In this document: positions 14,107-26,200 of the stretch, piece by piece
Position numbering within the stretch: the first letter of the stretch is position 1
How the letters are laid out: every line of letters starts with the position of its first letter
Assembly: GCA_933228675.1 (NCBI GenBank)
Contig: OW121744.1
Span: forward strand, 92,549,885-92,613,884
DNA: 64,000 nucleotides
Source of the DNA: Stomorhina lunata
Lineage: Eukaryota > Arthropoda > Insecta > Diptera > Rhiniidae
Reading direction: 5' to 3'
Program-made: the position numbers and the translations under genes
The notes under the pieces: model-generated
Databases searched by the model: none
The model's input: only the letters and a program-made list of their open reading frames with translations
Told to the model about the DNA's origin: nothing

Positions 14107-15364
14107 CTAGAGCTAAACTAAAAAAACGGTAAGAATTACTGAATTCAGATTGCTGGAACTATTTTACAAACTGGAATCCCTTTCGTCGTTTTTTCAACTA
14201 GCACAGTGTAATTATCAGTTATTGGCTCCTTATTATAGATTGAAAGTGTACCCGGTTTAGAGCTCTATGACACAAAATAATTTTTGTATTTAAAAATCTG
14301 ATTAAATTGTTGGTCCCATGTCGAAGCTTCTAGTCTTTATCTTAGTGTTTGTGTAAGTGTATTAAAAACTATAAAATTGTTATTTTTCTATGTATTTGTG
14401 TATCTTGGTTTGTATTTTAGTGTAATTTAAATTTCTTTCTCTCGTTCATTCAATATTTGAAAAAAAATTTAGACTGATAAATGTAATGGGATACAATTGT
14501 TGGCCTTAGACCAGCATCTCCATGAATACTTATTATATTTAAAGCATCTCTACTTCTTTTTCTATTGGTTTTCTAAGGAACTCTAGTATAAATTTCGAAG
14601 ATGTGTGTATGTAATCGCAAGTAAGCGTGTGAGTATTCTTCTTTCTTGTTTTCTTTTACCAATAATAAAATCATTAGAAAAATGTTTGTGTGGCGCATAT
14701 AAAGAAATTACAATTTTTTTTGCAATTGCTTAACGTGGGAGTTTTGTTGTTTCAAATTTTCAAGGAAAATAAACAAAGACAAAATGAAATTTCTTAATGG
14801 AATTTACGCTGCTGTGATTATTATTTTCTTTCTTTCTAACATTTTCCGTGGGAATAGTAGGAGTCTTGTGGTCACATGTTATATTTTTTTGTTCTATCAT
14901 TCAAAGATGACTCAAGTCTGTAGTAAGTATTGGAATTTTTGTAGCCATTGTAATGTAGTAAAATTATTATTATATGAATAGTTATAAATGAATCAAGCCA
15001 TTCATATTTTATTGTTCATTCCCTAATAGTTATTATGCCTTTATGATATTTATATTTGTTCTAACACCAACACAAATTTTCTTTCAATTTTATTTATTTG
15101 CTTTTTGTTGCCATTTTTTCATTTTGCTCAATTTATTTGTATAATTGTTTGTAGAATATGTAAAACAGACATACATATTTCTATTTGTATTGTAAATATT
15201 ATTTTTTCCAGGATATTTATGACTTTTTTGTAACATTGACAAGTCATTTGTCATTTTTATTATATCATTTTGGGTTTGTTGTATCAAATTTATGCGGGAG
15301 TTTTTCGAAACATGAGTAATTTCTTTCATAATATTTAGATAATCGAAATATTATGAAAAAAAAG
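14107..15364. other. Unique AT-rich sequence with one weak ORF
   Basis: Mostly featureless AT-rich DNA. It holds the 65-codon candidate described separately at 14784-14981. Near 14330-14350 there is a short stretch resembling the 12-bp repeat (TAGTCTTTATCTTAGTG). Nothing else is recognised. Confidence 0.4.
14784..14981 (+). CDS. Candidate small secreted/membrane peptide exon (65 aa, unrecognised)
   Basis: I do not recognise this protein. The reading frame starts with ATG in a favourable fly context (CAAAATG) and has a TATAAAG box about 80 bp upstream (14698-14704). Residues 1-23 look like a signal peptide or membrane anchor: basic start, hydrophobic stretch at about 8-21. Cysteines follow at 32, 46, 53 and 56. 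A strong splice-donor match, GTAAGTATT, begins at 14923, so the real product might leave this frame after about residue 46, with further exons elsewhere. No acceptor exon was identified. ORFs of this length are common by chance in AT-rich DNA, and there is no homology support. Treat it as a hypothesis. Confidence 0.2.
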   Translation: MKFLNGIYAAVIIIFFLSNIFRGNSRSLVVTCYIFLFYHSKMTQVCSKYWNFCSHCNVVKLLLYE

Positions 15365-16713
15365 AAGACAAAGACTACGATATAGTTTAAGATAAAGACT
15401 AAGATATATTATAAGATATAGGCTAAAACGTAGACAAAAACTATGACATAGACTAAGATATCATCTAAAATATAGACCAAGACATAGACTAAGACATAGA
15501 CTGTGAAATAGACTATGACATAAACGAAGAAATAGACTAAGATATAGGCTAAGACAAAGACCAAGGCATATACTAAGACATAGACTAAGACATAGACCAA
15601 GACATAGACATAGACTAAGACATAGAATAAGACATAGACTAAGACATAGACTAAGACATAGACTAAGACATAGACTAAGACATAGAATAAGACATAGACT
15701 AAGACATAGACTAAGACATAGACTAAGACATAGACTAAGACATAGACTAAGACATAGACTAAGACATAGACTAAGACATAGACTAGGACATAGACTAAGA
15801 CATAGACTAAGACATAGACTAAGACATAGACTAAGACATAGACTAAGACATAGACTAAGACATAGACTAAGACATAGACTAAGACATAGACTAAGACATA
15901 GACTAAGACATAGACTAAGACATAGACTAAGACATAGACTAAGATATAGAATAAGACATAGACTAAGACATAGACTAAGACATAGACTAAGACATAGACT
16001 AAGACATAGACTAAGGCATAGACTAAGACATAGACTAAGACATAGACTAAGACATAGATTAAGATATAGACTAAGAAATAGAATAAGACATAGACTAAGA
16101 CATAGACTAAGACATAGACTAAGACATAGACTAAGACATAGACTAAGATATAGAATAAGACATAGACTAAGACATAGACTAAGACATAGACTAAGACATA
16201 GACTAAGACATAGACTAAGATATAGAATAAGACATAGACTAAGACATAGACTAAGACATAGACTAAGACATAGACTAAGACATAGACTAAGGCATAGACT
16301 AAGACATAGACTAAGACATAGACTAAGACATAGACTAAGACATAGACTAAGATATAGACTAAGAAAAAGAATAAGACATAGACTAAGAAATAGAATAAGA
16401 CATAGACTAAGACATAGACTAAGACATAGACTAAGACATAGACTAAGACATAGACTAAGACATAGACTAAGACATAGACTAAGACATAGACTAAGACATA
16501 GACTAAGATATAGACTAAGATATAGAATAAGACATAGACTAAGACATAGACTAAGACATAGACTAAGGCATAGACTAAGACATAGACTAAGACATAGACT
16601 AAGATATAGACTAAGAAATAGAATAAGACATAGACTAAGAAATAGAATAAGACATAGACTAAGACATAGACCAAGACATAGACTAAGATATAGACTAATT
16701 ATATAGACTAAAA
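15365..16713. repeat. 12-bp minisatellite (TAGACTAAGACA)n
   Basis: About 110 copies of TAGACTAAGACA. Variants include TAGAATAAGACA, TAGACTAAGATA, TAGACTAAGAAA and TAGACTAAGGCA. Copies are most uniform in the middle and decayed at both edges, especially 15365-15600. Because 12 is a multiple of three, two minus-strand frames stay open for about 420 codons, giving periodic LVYV-like and LSLC-like strings. These are a by-product of the period and not credible proteins. Related remnants lie at 12795-12838 and 54041-54073. Confidence 0.95.
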
Positions 16714-18436
16714 TTACTGACAAAAATTTAAACTACATTTTTTTTATAAAAAACGGAAATTTTCATTTATTTTTAAAAAATCGAATGGTAAAAAACTACG
16801 TCAAATTTCCATAAAATGGACAATTTTCATTTGTTTTTGTAATTAACGTAATATAAAAGACGAAACCATAAAAAGGTTATATCCTTTAAGGCATCAAAAA
16901 ACCAAACAGGCAAAACAAATTTTGTTGTTTGCTTAGGCCATACCCCGTGATAGGCGGCCAGTATTATAAAAAGTTTCTTCAGTAAGCAAAACTTAGATAC
17001 TTAAGGAAAAACAATAATTAAACAAATACGAATTATATTTGATACAATAGTTGAAAAAATATTTAAAAACTAAACAACTGATATTTTCAAATGTTACGGA
17101 TTTTCAGTATTTTTTTGTAGGGTGTTTTTTAAACAAATGTATAAATATGGTAAAAATCAATTTTTAATGTAAATTTAAATGAATATTCATTTGAAAACAA
17201 CATAACCGAAAATTTCCTAAACAACATACAATCAATTACAGTAATAATTTCCTGAGTGTACCAATATCATTAATGCTAATATAAACACTAACACTTACAC
17301 GTGTTCCCCTTGGGTTTCCAAAGGGAAACTATAGATTATGGAGTAATGCTTTGCATTTGACTTTAAATAGTAATGTTAATATTTAAGCTTTATATATGTA
17401 CCTTCTTAAACCATATATTGTAAATTTCGCAACAAAATTGAATTAAAAAGCTATAAAACTCCTTAACGTAGGCAATAAATATATTTTAACTTTTACAGTT
17501 TTCAGTGGGAGTAAATGTTAATTGCACCATTTGGAAAATGCAGTTTTATGCTCGGCTGTACACTTTAAGGTGTAGAGCATGGATTTATGGCGGATGGTCT
17601 TTTGACATTTTACTTAAGATGGTAAAAGGTATATGGCAAGCATTCGCTTGTATGACTTTATAAAGTCATAAAAAGAACTTTAGATTTACTATTTTAATAG
17701 ATAAAGATATAACAAGAAAATTAGTTTATGTCGAACGCTTTAGCCTTTCGTCTACTGGGAATCATTATTTGATTTTTCTCAATTCTTTTTGCGCCCACAC
17801 AATCAATATACAATATATTTTATTCAATCACTATAACTACCAGATACTTATTACTCTTACGAATAAAATACAAAATTTTACTATATCTCTCAATCTTTGT
17901 TCCAACAAAAATCCTAGTATAACAAAGAAATAACCATGTACAACCTACACCACTATCCAATACTACTTCAACCTCTTTGCCAGCGAATTTTGTTACAGAA
18001 AAACTTCAATTCAGATTTATTTTACAACTTAAATACTATCACACAACACACACTCCCTCGCGTTGGACTGTAAAAGGATATTTAAGAATAAAGCGAGGGA
18101 AAAACCAATATGTCTGCTGTAAATACAACTGAATTCATAAGGAGTTTTTTTGTTCTCCTTTTTTGGATCAACAAAATTGATACTAAAAACCAAGTGGGCG
18201 TTTGTCGTATGATTTTTTTTGTTGATTGTGAAAGCAATGAATGAATCTAAGGGAAGGATGTTTTCGAATTGCTGATACAAAACACATACTCATGTAAATA
18301 TTTAGACAATCGGAAGAAACAAAAATTGTAGTTATAACTGAAAGATATTTGTAAGCAAATAGATACTTAAATACATAAAGCGAAAAATTCAAATAAGTTG
18401 TTAGATAGGTTACAGTACGAGGGTTAGGTGGGAAAT
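16714..18436. other. Unique AT-rich sequence
   Basis: No gene recognised on either strand; the short frames at 18029-18392 lack any domain or signal. One perfect 20-bp palindrome, TATGACTTTATAAAGTCATA, lies at 17651-17670. Nothing else was found. Confidence 0.5.
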
Positions 18437-21400
18437 GGAAATTTTTGAAAAATTTCCTATAAAAATAAGAAATTTTTGAAAAATTTTCTATAAAAATAGG
18501 AAATTTTTGAAAAATTTCCTATAAAAATAGGAAATTTTTGAAAAATTTCCTATAAAAATAGGATATTTTTGAAAAATTTCCTATAAAAATAGGAAATTTT
18601 TGAAAAATTTCCTATAAAAATAGGAAATTTTTGAAAAATTTCCTATAAAAATAGGAAATTTTTAAAAAATTTCCTATAAAAATAGGAAATTTTTGAAAAA
18701 TTTCCTATAAAAATAGGAAATTTTTGAAAAATTTCCTATAAAAATAGGAAATTTTTGAAAAATTTCCTATAAAAATAGGAAATTTTTGAAAAATTTCCTA
18801 TAAAAATAGGAAATTTTTGAAAAATTTCCTATAAAAATAGGAAATTTTTGAAAAATTTCCTATAAAAATAGGAAATTTTTGAAAAATTTCCTATAAAAAT
18901 AGGAAATTTTTGAAAAATTTCCTATAAAAATAGGAAATTTTTGAAAAATTTCCTATAAAAATAGGAAATTTTTGAAAAATTTCCTATAAAAATAGGAAAT
19001 TTTTGAAAAATTTCCTATAAAAATAGGAAATTTTTGAAAAATTTCCTATAAAAATAGGAAATTTTTGAAAAATTTCCTATAAAAATAGGAAATTTTTGAA
19101 AAATTTCCTATAAAAATAGGAAATTTTTGAAAAAATTTCCTATAAAAATAGGAAATTTTTGAAAAATTTCCTATAAAAATAGGAAATTTTTGAAAAATTT
19201 CCTATAAAAATAGGAAATTTTTGAAAAATTTCCTATAAAAATAGGAAATTTTTGAAAAATTTCCTATAAAAATAGGAAATTTTTGAAAAATTTCCTATAA
19301 AAATAGGAAATTTTTGAAAAATTTCCTATAAAAATAGGAAATTTTTGAAAAATTTCCTATAAAAATAGGAAACTTTTCAAAAATTTCCTATAAAAATAGG
19401 AAATTTTTGAAAAATTTCCTATAAAAATAGGAAATTTTTGAAAAATTTCCTATAAAAATAGGAAATTTTTGAAAAATTTCCTATAAAAATAGAAAATTTT
19501 TGAAAAATTTCCTATAAAAATAGGAAATTTTTGAAAAATTTCCTATAAAAATAGGAAATTTTTGAAAAATTTCCTATAAAAATAGGAAATTTTTGAAAAA
19601 TTTCCTATAAAAATAGGAAATTTTTGAAAAATTTCCTATAAAAATAGGAAATTTTTGAAAAATTTCCTATAAAAATAGGAAATTTTTGAAAAATTTCCTA
19701 TAAAAATAGGAAATTTTTGAAAAATTTCCTATAAAAATAGGAAATTTTTGAAAAATTTCCTATAAAAATAGGAAATTTTTGAAAAATTTCCTATAAAAAT
19801 AGGAAATTTTTGAAAAATTTCCTATAAAAATAGGAAATTTTTGAAAAATTTCCTATAAAAATAGGAAATTTTTGAAAAATTTCCTATAAAAATAGGAAAT
19901 TTTTGAAAAATTTCCTATAAAAATAGGAAATTTTTGAAAAATTTCCTATAAAAATAGGAAATTTTTGAAAAATTTCCTATAAAAATAGGAAATTTTTGAA
20001 AAATTTCCTATAAAAATAGGAAACTTTTCAAAAATTTCCTATAAAAATAGGAAATTTTTCAAAAATTTCCTACAAAAATAGGAAATTTTTGAAAAATTTC
20101 CTATAAAAATAGGAAATTTTTGAAAAATTTCCTATAAAAATAGGAAATTTTTGAAAAATTTCCTATAAAAATAGGAAATTTTTGAAAAATTTCCTATAAA
20201 AATAGGAAATTTTTGAAAAATTTCCTATAAAAATAGGAAATTTTTGAAAAATTTCCTATAAAAATAGAAAATTTTTGAAAAATTTCCTATAAAAATAGGA
20301 AATTTTTGAAAAATTTCCTATAAAAATAGGAAATTTTTGAAAAATTTCCTATAAAAATAGGAAATTTTTGAAAAATTTCCTATAAAATTAGGAAATTTTT
20401 GAAAAATTTCCTATAAAATTAGGAAATTTTTGAAAAATTTCCTATAAAATTAGGAAATTTTTGAAAAATTTCCTATAAAAATAGGAAATTTTTGAAAAAT
20501 TTCCTATAAAAATAGGAAATTTTTGAAAAATTTCCTATAAAAATAGGAAATTTTTGAAAAATTTCCTATAAAAATAGGAAATTTTTGAAAAATTTCCTAT
20601 AAAAATAGGAAATTTTTGAAAAATTTCCTATAAAAATAGGAAATTTTTGAAAAATTTCCTATAAAAATAGGAAATTTTTGAAAAATTTCCTATAAAAATA
20701 GGAAATTTTTAAAAAATTTCTTATAAAAATAGGAAATTTTTAAAAAATTTCCTATAAAAAATAGGAAATTTTTAAAAAATTTCCTATAAAAAATAGGAAA
20801 TTTTTGAAAAATTTCCTATAAAAAATAGGAAATTTTTGAAAAATTTCCTATAAAAATAGGAAATTTTTGAAAAATTTCCTATAAAAATAGGAAATTTTTG
20901 AAAAATTTCCTATAAAAATAGGAAATTTTTGAAAAATTTCCTATAAAAATAGGAAATTTTTGAAAAATTTCCTATAAAAATAGGAAATTTTTGAAAAATT
21001 TCCTATAAAAATAGGAAATTTTTGAAAAATTTCCTATAAAAATAGGAAATTTTTGAAAAATTTCCTATAAAAATAGGAAATTTTTGAAAAATTTCCTATA
21101 AAAATAGGAAATTTTTGAAAAATTTCCTATAAAAATAGGAAATTTTTGAAAAATTTCCTATAAAAATAGGAAATTTTTGAAAAATTTCCTATAAAAATAG
21201 GAAATTTTTGAAAAATTTCCTATAAAAATAGGAAATTTTTGAAAAATTTCCTATAAAAATAGGAAATTTTTGAAAAATTTCCTATAAAAATAGGAAATTT
21301 TTGAAAAATTTCCTATAAAAATAGGAAATTTTTGAAAAATTTCCTATAAAAATAGGAAATTTTTGAAAAATTTCCTATAAAAATAGGAAATTTTTGAAAA

Positions 21401-21996
21401 ATTTCCTATAAAAATAGGAAACTTTTGAAAAATTTCCTATAAAAATAGGAAACTTTTGAAAAATTTCCTATAAAAATAGCAAATTTTTGAAAAATTTCCT
21501 ATAAAAATAGCAAATTTTTGAAAAATTTCCTATAAAAATAGGAAATTTTTGAAAAATTTCCTATAATAATAGGAAATTTTTGAAAAATTTCCTATAATAA
21601 TAGGAAATTTTTGAAAAATTTCCTATAATAATAGGAAATTTTTGAAAAATTTCCTATAATAATAGGAAATTTTTGAAAAATTTCTTATAAAAATAGGAAA
21701 TTTTTGAAAAATTTCCTATAAAAAGAGGAAATTTTTGAAAAATTTCCTATAAAAAGAGGAAATTTTTGAAAAATTTCCTATAAAAATAGGAAATTTTTGA
21801 AAAATTTCCTATAAAAATAGGAAATTTTGGAAAAATTTCCTATAAAAATAGGAATTTTTTGAAAAATTTCCTATAAAAATAGAAAATTTTTGAAAAATTT
21901 TCCTATAAAAATAGGAAATTTTTGAAAAATTTCGTATAAAAATAGGAAATTTTTTAAAAATTTTCCTATAAAAATTAGGAAATTTTTTAAAAATTA
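18437..21996. repeat. 31-bp satellite S1 (GGAAATTTTT-G-AAAAATTTCC type)
   Basis: About 115 monomers of 31 bp; the register was checked at 18841/18872. Each monomer is nearly all dyad: GGAAATTTTT and AAAAATTTCC around one central G, then CCTAT and ATAGG around AAAA. Central copies are almost identical. Variant monomers sit in short runs: AAATTAGG at about 20393-20460, TAATAATAGG at about 21560-21670, AAAGAGG at about 21720-21770, and AAACTTTTG at about 21420-21460. Edges are degenerate, and a few monomers have 1-bp length changes (e.g. 19130, 20755-20830). Same family as S5. Confidence 0.97.
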
Positions 21997-23315
21997 TTTG
22001 TAGCCATACCTCGTTTTTGTTAGTTATAATAGAAATGACCCCCAACATTTGATTGCAAATAACCAAAATGTTGATTTCTGCCAATAGAAAGGAAGTTGGG
22101 GGCCATGTCATTACATTCATTAAAATCCATGTATTGATGGCCATTAGAGATTATGAAGATTTGGATTTTCTAAATTGCTATATGAAGTAAATACACACAT
22201 ACAATATACGTATTGTTAAGTTTAGGATATACACAAATACATACAATATACTTGTTGGTGTGTATTTCCTCATTTACCAAATACCATTTAATTGTGGCAG
22301 ATTGTAAAGGTTAAATACAAGTATCGACTGTAGGTTTTTTCTTTTTTCCCAATTTTTGCTGGCAATAGTAAAATACTTTATAATAGAATTCGTTATATTT
22401 TCTTGTGAACCATGAATGAATATATGAATGAAATTTGGTTTCAGCAAATGATGACGACTTGAGGCTGCCTCTGAGAAAAGGATGATGTTATTTGGGGAAC
22501 AGTGACGTTATAGGTTTATTTTTGTTTAGCATTTGCAAAAACCATAAAAATGTTTTTCTATTTTGTTGGTTTTTTTTTTCTTAATAGTTGTTTAAGAAAT
22601 TTATTTGGATGTTAAGGAAATAAATTATTTTAAAGTGGGTTTGGTTTTATGACGCTAAGATATAAAGAGGCTTAGAATTAAAGATGCCATAAGAAACGGA
22701 AATTAGAATAATGTTAAGCAAAGCAAAATATGAGAAAGTATACTTTAAGGGATGTAGCACAGGATTTTTAGTATTTTCCTTGAGTTTTTTTTTCTTTTGT
22801 TTTGTATTTTTAAGAGATTGTGAAATTATTGCCAAAGTGATGTCATCAATAGTGCGTAAATATTTTTATGGTATCTTTTATATTTATTATTTTAAGTTTA
22901 ATGATAGATACACCCATTAATTTTTATAGTTTTACTAAGAAAAATTATTTTTTGGAAGTTTTTTTTTTGTAAGAAAAAAAGGTAAGAGATTTCTTTTGAA
23001 TTATTTTTAAATTATTGACGTCATTTATTTTAATACTTCTACACAAATTTGTTATTAAATAGATTTATGTCTTATATTTTTGAATTAATTCGTCATTAAT
23101 TTTAGGTTTTTGTCTTATAATAAAAGTAAGAAAACTGAAATTCATCATTTTCCTGGGAAAAGAAATATGTGACGTATACTTGATATTTAATTAATTGCAA
23201 CTAAATAAATTTATCATACGCCTACGAGTTAGGCAACTTTTTTTAACTGGAATATCTATTAGATATAATTATAAAACTATTGTATTATTTTTAGACAATC
23301 TTAGATAATTTTTAT
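21997..23315. other. Unique AT-rich sequence
   Basis: No supported gene. A near-direct repeat (ACATACAATATAC at about 22197 and 22239) and a 52-bp inverted-repeat miniature at 23171-23222 (separate entry) are the only structures seen. The 69-codon frame at 22711 is low-complexity hydrophobic translation and is not accepted as a gene. Confidence 0.45.
23171..23222. mobile_element. Miniature inverted-repeat element, CGTATACTTGATATTT...ATCATACGCC
   Basis: A 52-bp stretch opens with GACGTATACTTGATATTT and closes with TTTATCATACGCC, which is roughly its reverse complement. The same terminal pair recurs at 29819-30410, 38793-38839 and 44802-44851. This points to a dispersed family of inverted-repeat elements, here reduced to little more than two termini. 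Confidence 0.45.
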
Positions 23316-25540
23316 AACGAGAAATTTTTTAACTAAATTTTTTTTAACGAAATTTTTTTTAGCGAGAATTTTTTAACGAAAATTTTTCTATAGAAAAATT
23401 TTTTTAACGAAAATTTTTCTATAGAAAAATTTTTTTAACGAAAATTTTTCTATAGAAAAATTTTTTTAACGAAAATTTTTCTATAGAAAAATTTTTTTAA
23501 CGAAAATTTTTCTATAGAAAAATTTTTTTAACGAAAATTTTTCTATAGAAAAATTTTTTTAACGAAAATTTTTCTATAGAAAAATTTTTTTAACGAAAAT
23601 TTTTCTATAGAAAAATTTTTTTAACGAAAATTTTTCTATAGAAAAATTTTTTTAACGAAAATTTTTCTATAGAAAAATTTTTTTAACGAAAATTTTTCTA
23701 TAGAAAAATTTTTTTAACGAAAATTTTTCTATAGAAAAATTTTTTTAACGAAAATTTTTCTATAGAAAAATTTTTTTAACGAAAATTTTTCTATAGAAAA
23801 ATTTTTTTAACGAAAATTTTTCTATAGAAAAATTTTTTTAACGAAAATTTTTCTATAGAAAAATTTTTTTAACGAAAATTTTTCTATAGAAAAATTTTTT
23901 TAACGAAAATTTTTCTATAGAAAAATTTTTTTAACGAAAATTTTTCTATAGAAAAATTTTTTTAACGAAAATTTTTCTATAGAAAAATTTTTTTAACGAA
24001 AATTTTTCTATAGAAAAATTTTTTTAACGAAAATTTTTCTATAGAAAAATTTTTTTAACGAAAATTTTTCTATAGAAAAATTTTTTTAACGAAAATTTTT
24101 CTATAGAAAAATTTTTTTAACGAAAATTTTTCTATAGAAAAATTTTTTTAACGAAAATTTTTCTATAGAAAAATTTTTTTAACGAAAATTTTTCTATAGA
24201 AAAATTTTTTTAACGAAAATTTTTCTATAGAAAAATTTTTTTAACGAAAATTTTTCTATAGAAAAATTTTTTTAACGAAAATTTTTCTATAGAAAAATTT
24301 TTTTAACGAAAATTTTTCTATAGAAAAATTTTTTTAACGAAAATTTTTCTATAGAAAAATTTTTTTAACGAAAATTTTTCTATAGAAAAATTTTTTTAAC
24401 GAAAATTTTTCTATAGAAAAATTTTTTTAACGAAAATTTTTCTGTAGAAAAATTTTTTTAACGAAAATTTTTCTATAGAAAAATTTTTTTAACGAAAATT
24501 TTTCTATAGAAAAATTTTTTTAACGAAAATTTTTCTATAGAAAAATTTTTTTAACGAAAATTTTTCTATAGAAAAATTTTTTTAACGAAAATTTTTCTAT
24601 AGAAAAATTTTTTTAACGAAAATTTTTCTATAGAAAAATTTTTTTAACGAAAATTTTTCTATAGAAAAATTTTTTTAACCAAAATTTTTCTATAGAAAAA
24701 TTTTTTTAACGAAAATTTTTCTATAGAAAAATTTTTTTAACCAAAATTTTTCTATAGAAAAATTTTTTTAACGAAAATTTTTCTATAGAAATTTTTTTAA
24801 CGAAAATTTTTCTATAGAAAAATTTTTTTAACGAAAATTTTTCTATAGAAAAATTTTTTTAACGAAAATTTTTCTATAGAAAAATTTTTTTAACGAAAAT
24901 TTTTCTATAGAAAAATTTTTTTAACGAAAATTTTTCTATAGAAAAATTTTTTTAACGAAAATTTTTCTATAGAAAAATTTTTTTAACGAAAATTTTTCTA
25001 TAGAAAAATTTTTTTAACGAAAATTTTTCTATAGAAAAATTTTTTTAACGAAAATTTTTCTATAGAAAAATTTTTTTAACGAAAATTTTTCTATAGAAAA
25101 ATTTTTTTAACGAAAATTTTTCTATAGAAAAATTTTTTTAACGAAAATTTTTCTATAGAAAAATTTTTTTAACGAAAATTTTTCTATAGAAAAATTTTTT
25201 TAACGAAAATTTTTCTATAGAAAAATTTTTTTAACGAAAATTTTTCTATAGAAAAATTTTTTTAACGAAAATTTTTCTATAGAAAAATTTTTTTAACGAA
25301 AATTTTTCTATAGAAAAATTTTTTTAACGAAAATTTTTCTATAGAAAAATTTTTTTAACGAAAATTTTTCTATAGAAAAATTTTTTTAACGAAAATTTTT
25401 CTATGGAAAAATTTTTTTAACGGAAATTTTTCTATAGGAAAATTTTTTAACGAAAGTTTTTGTATAGAAAAATTTTTTAACGATAATTTTTGTATAGAAA
25501 AATTTTTTAACGAAAATTTTTCTATAGAAAATTTTTTTAA
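23316..25540. repeat. 31-bp satellite S2 (TTTTTCTATAGAAAAA + TTTAACG type)
   Basis: About 72 monomers of exactly 31 bp (register checked at 23468/23499). Each contains a perfect 24-bp palindrome centred on CTATAG: AAAATTTTTCTA followed by its complement. A 7-bp spacer, TTTAACG, follows. The interior is almost invariant. Two monomers carry AACC for AACG, 62 bp apart (about 24678 and 24740), consistent with duplication of a two-monomer block. The right edge from about 25400 is degenerate and includes monomers one base shorter. Confidence 0.97.
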
Positions 25541-26200
25541 TTCTAAGTTTTTTTTCAAATACAAACAAATAACCTAAAAGGCAAGAAAAAACTACAAATT
25601 TCCCAACATCCCAAAAGTATGCAACCAGATTTTGTTAGATTGCAGATAACACCTAATGTGGTTATCTGTCACTTAAAAGAAAAACCACTTTAAGTATTGT
25701 TATTTTATCATTGCCATTATATTTTTTTAACCTTTCCCTTGTGCTCTTTATATTGTTCCCAGATATTACAATTCCATGCACCTTTGTCGACAGGTGTCAG
25801 TTAAATACAAAACATATACAGAATAAAATCTGGAAAAAATCTAAAACAAAGCATCAACAAATGCAAATATTATACATTTTAGAGAAAAAGTTAATAATCT
25901 ACCAGGCATTTTGTAAAATGTTGGTAAAATTGTTGGTCTATGAAATGTCAACAATACAAAAACATTTTTATTTAAATGTAAAAACTGTGTAAGTTTGTGT
26001 GAGAGTAAGAGTGTTCATGTAAATATTGCTATTGCTTCTATGGCAAAAGTGTAATTGTAAATGTAAACAAATGTTATATGTAAATGTTGAAAAAAGTGGG
26101 TTCACAAACAAAAGTAAAAAGTGTGGGAGAACAGGGTAAAACCCAGCTAAGTCCATTATTCACATTCTAAAGAAAAATTTATAAGAAGAAAGCTTTCTTT
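25541..26200. other. Unique AT-rich spacer
   Basis: No recognised gene. A 93-codon frame at 25711-25992 would have to start at TTG and has no family features, so it is not called. Nothing else was seen. Confidence 0.4.

Noticed and set aside
15409..16723. Two overlapping minus-strand ORFs of about 420 codons with LVYV and LSLC periodicity
   Set aside because: They are the translation of the 12-bp minisatellite, which keeps two frames open simply because 12 is a multiple of three. No independent coding evidence.
18437..21996. CRISPR-like regular array
   Set aside because: The 31-bp units are contiguous with no variable spacers. This is satellite DNA in a eukaryotic context.
22711..22920. 69-codon hydrophobic ORF
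   Set aside because: Low-complexity translation of T-rich DNA without conserved features, opposed by an ORF on the other strand.
25711..25992. 93-codon ORF with a signal-peptide-like start
   Set aside because: The frame would begin at TTG, not ATG, and nothing after the hydrophobic start looks like a known family.
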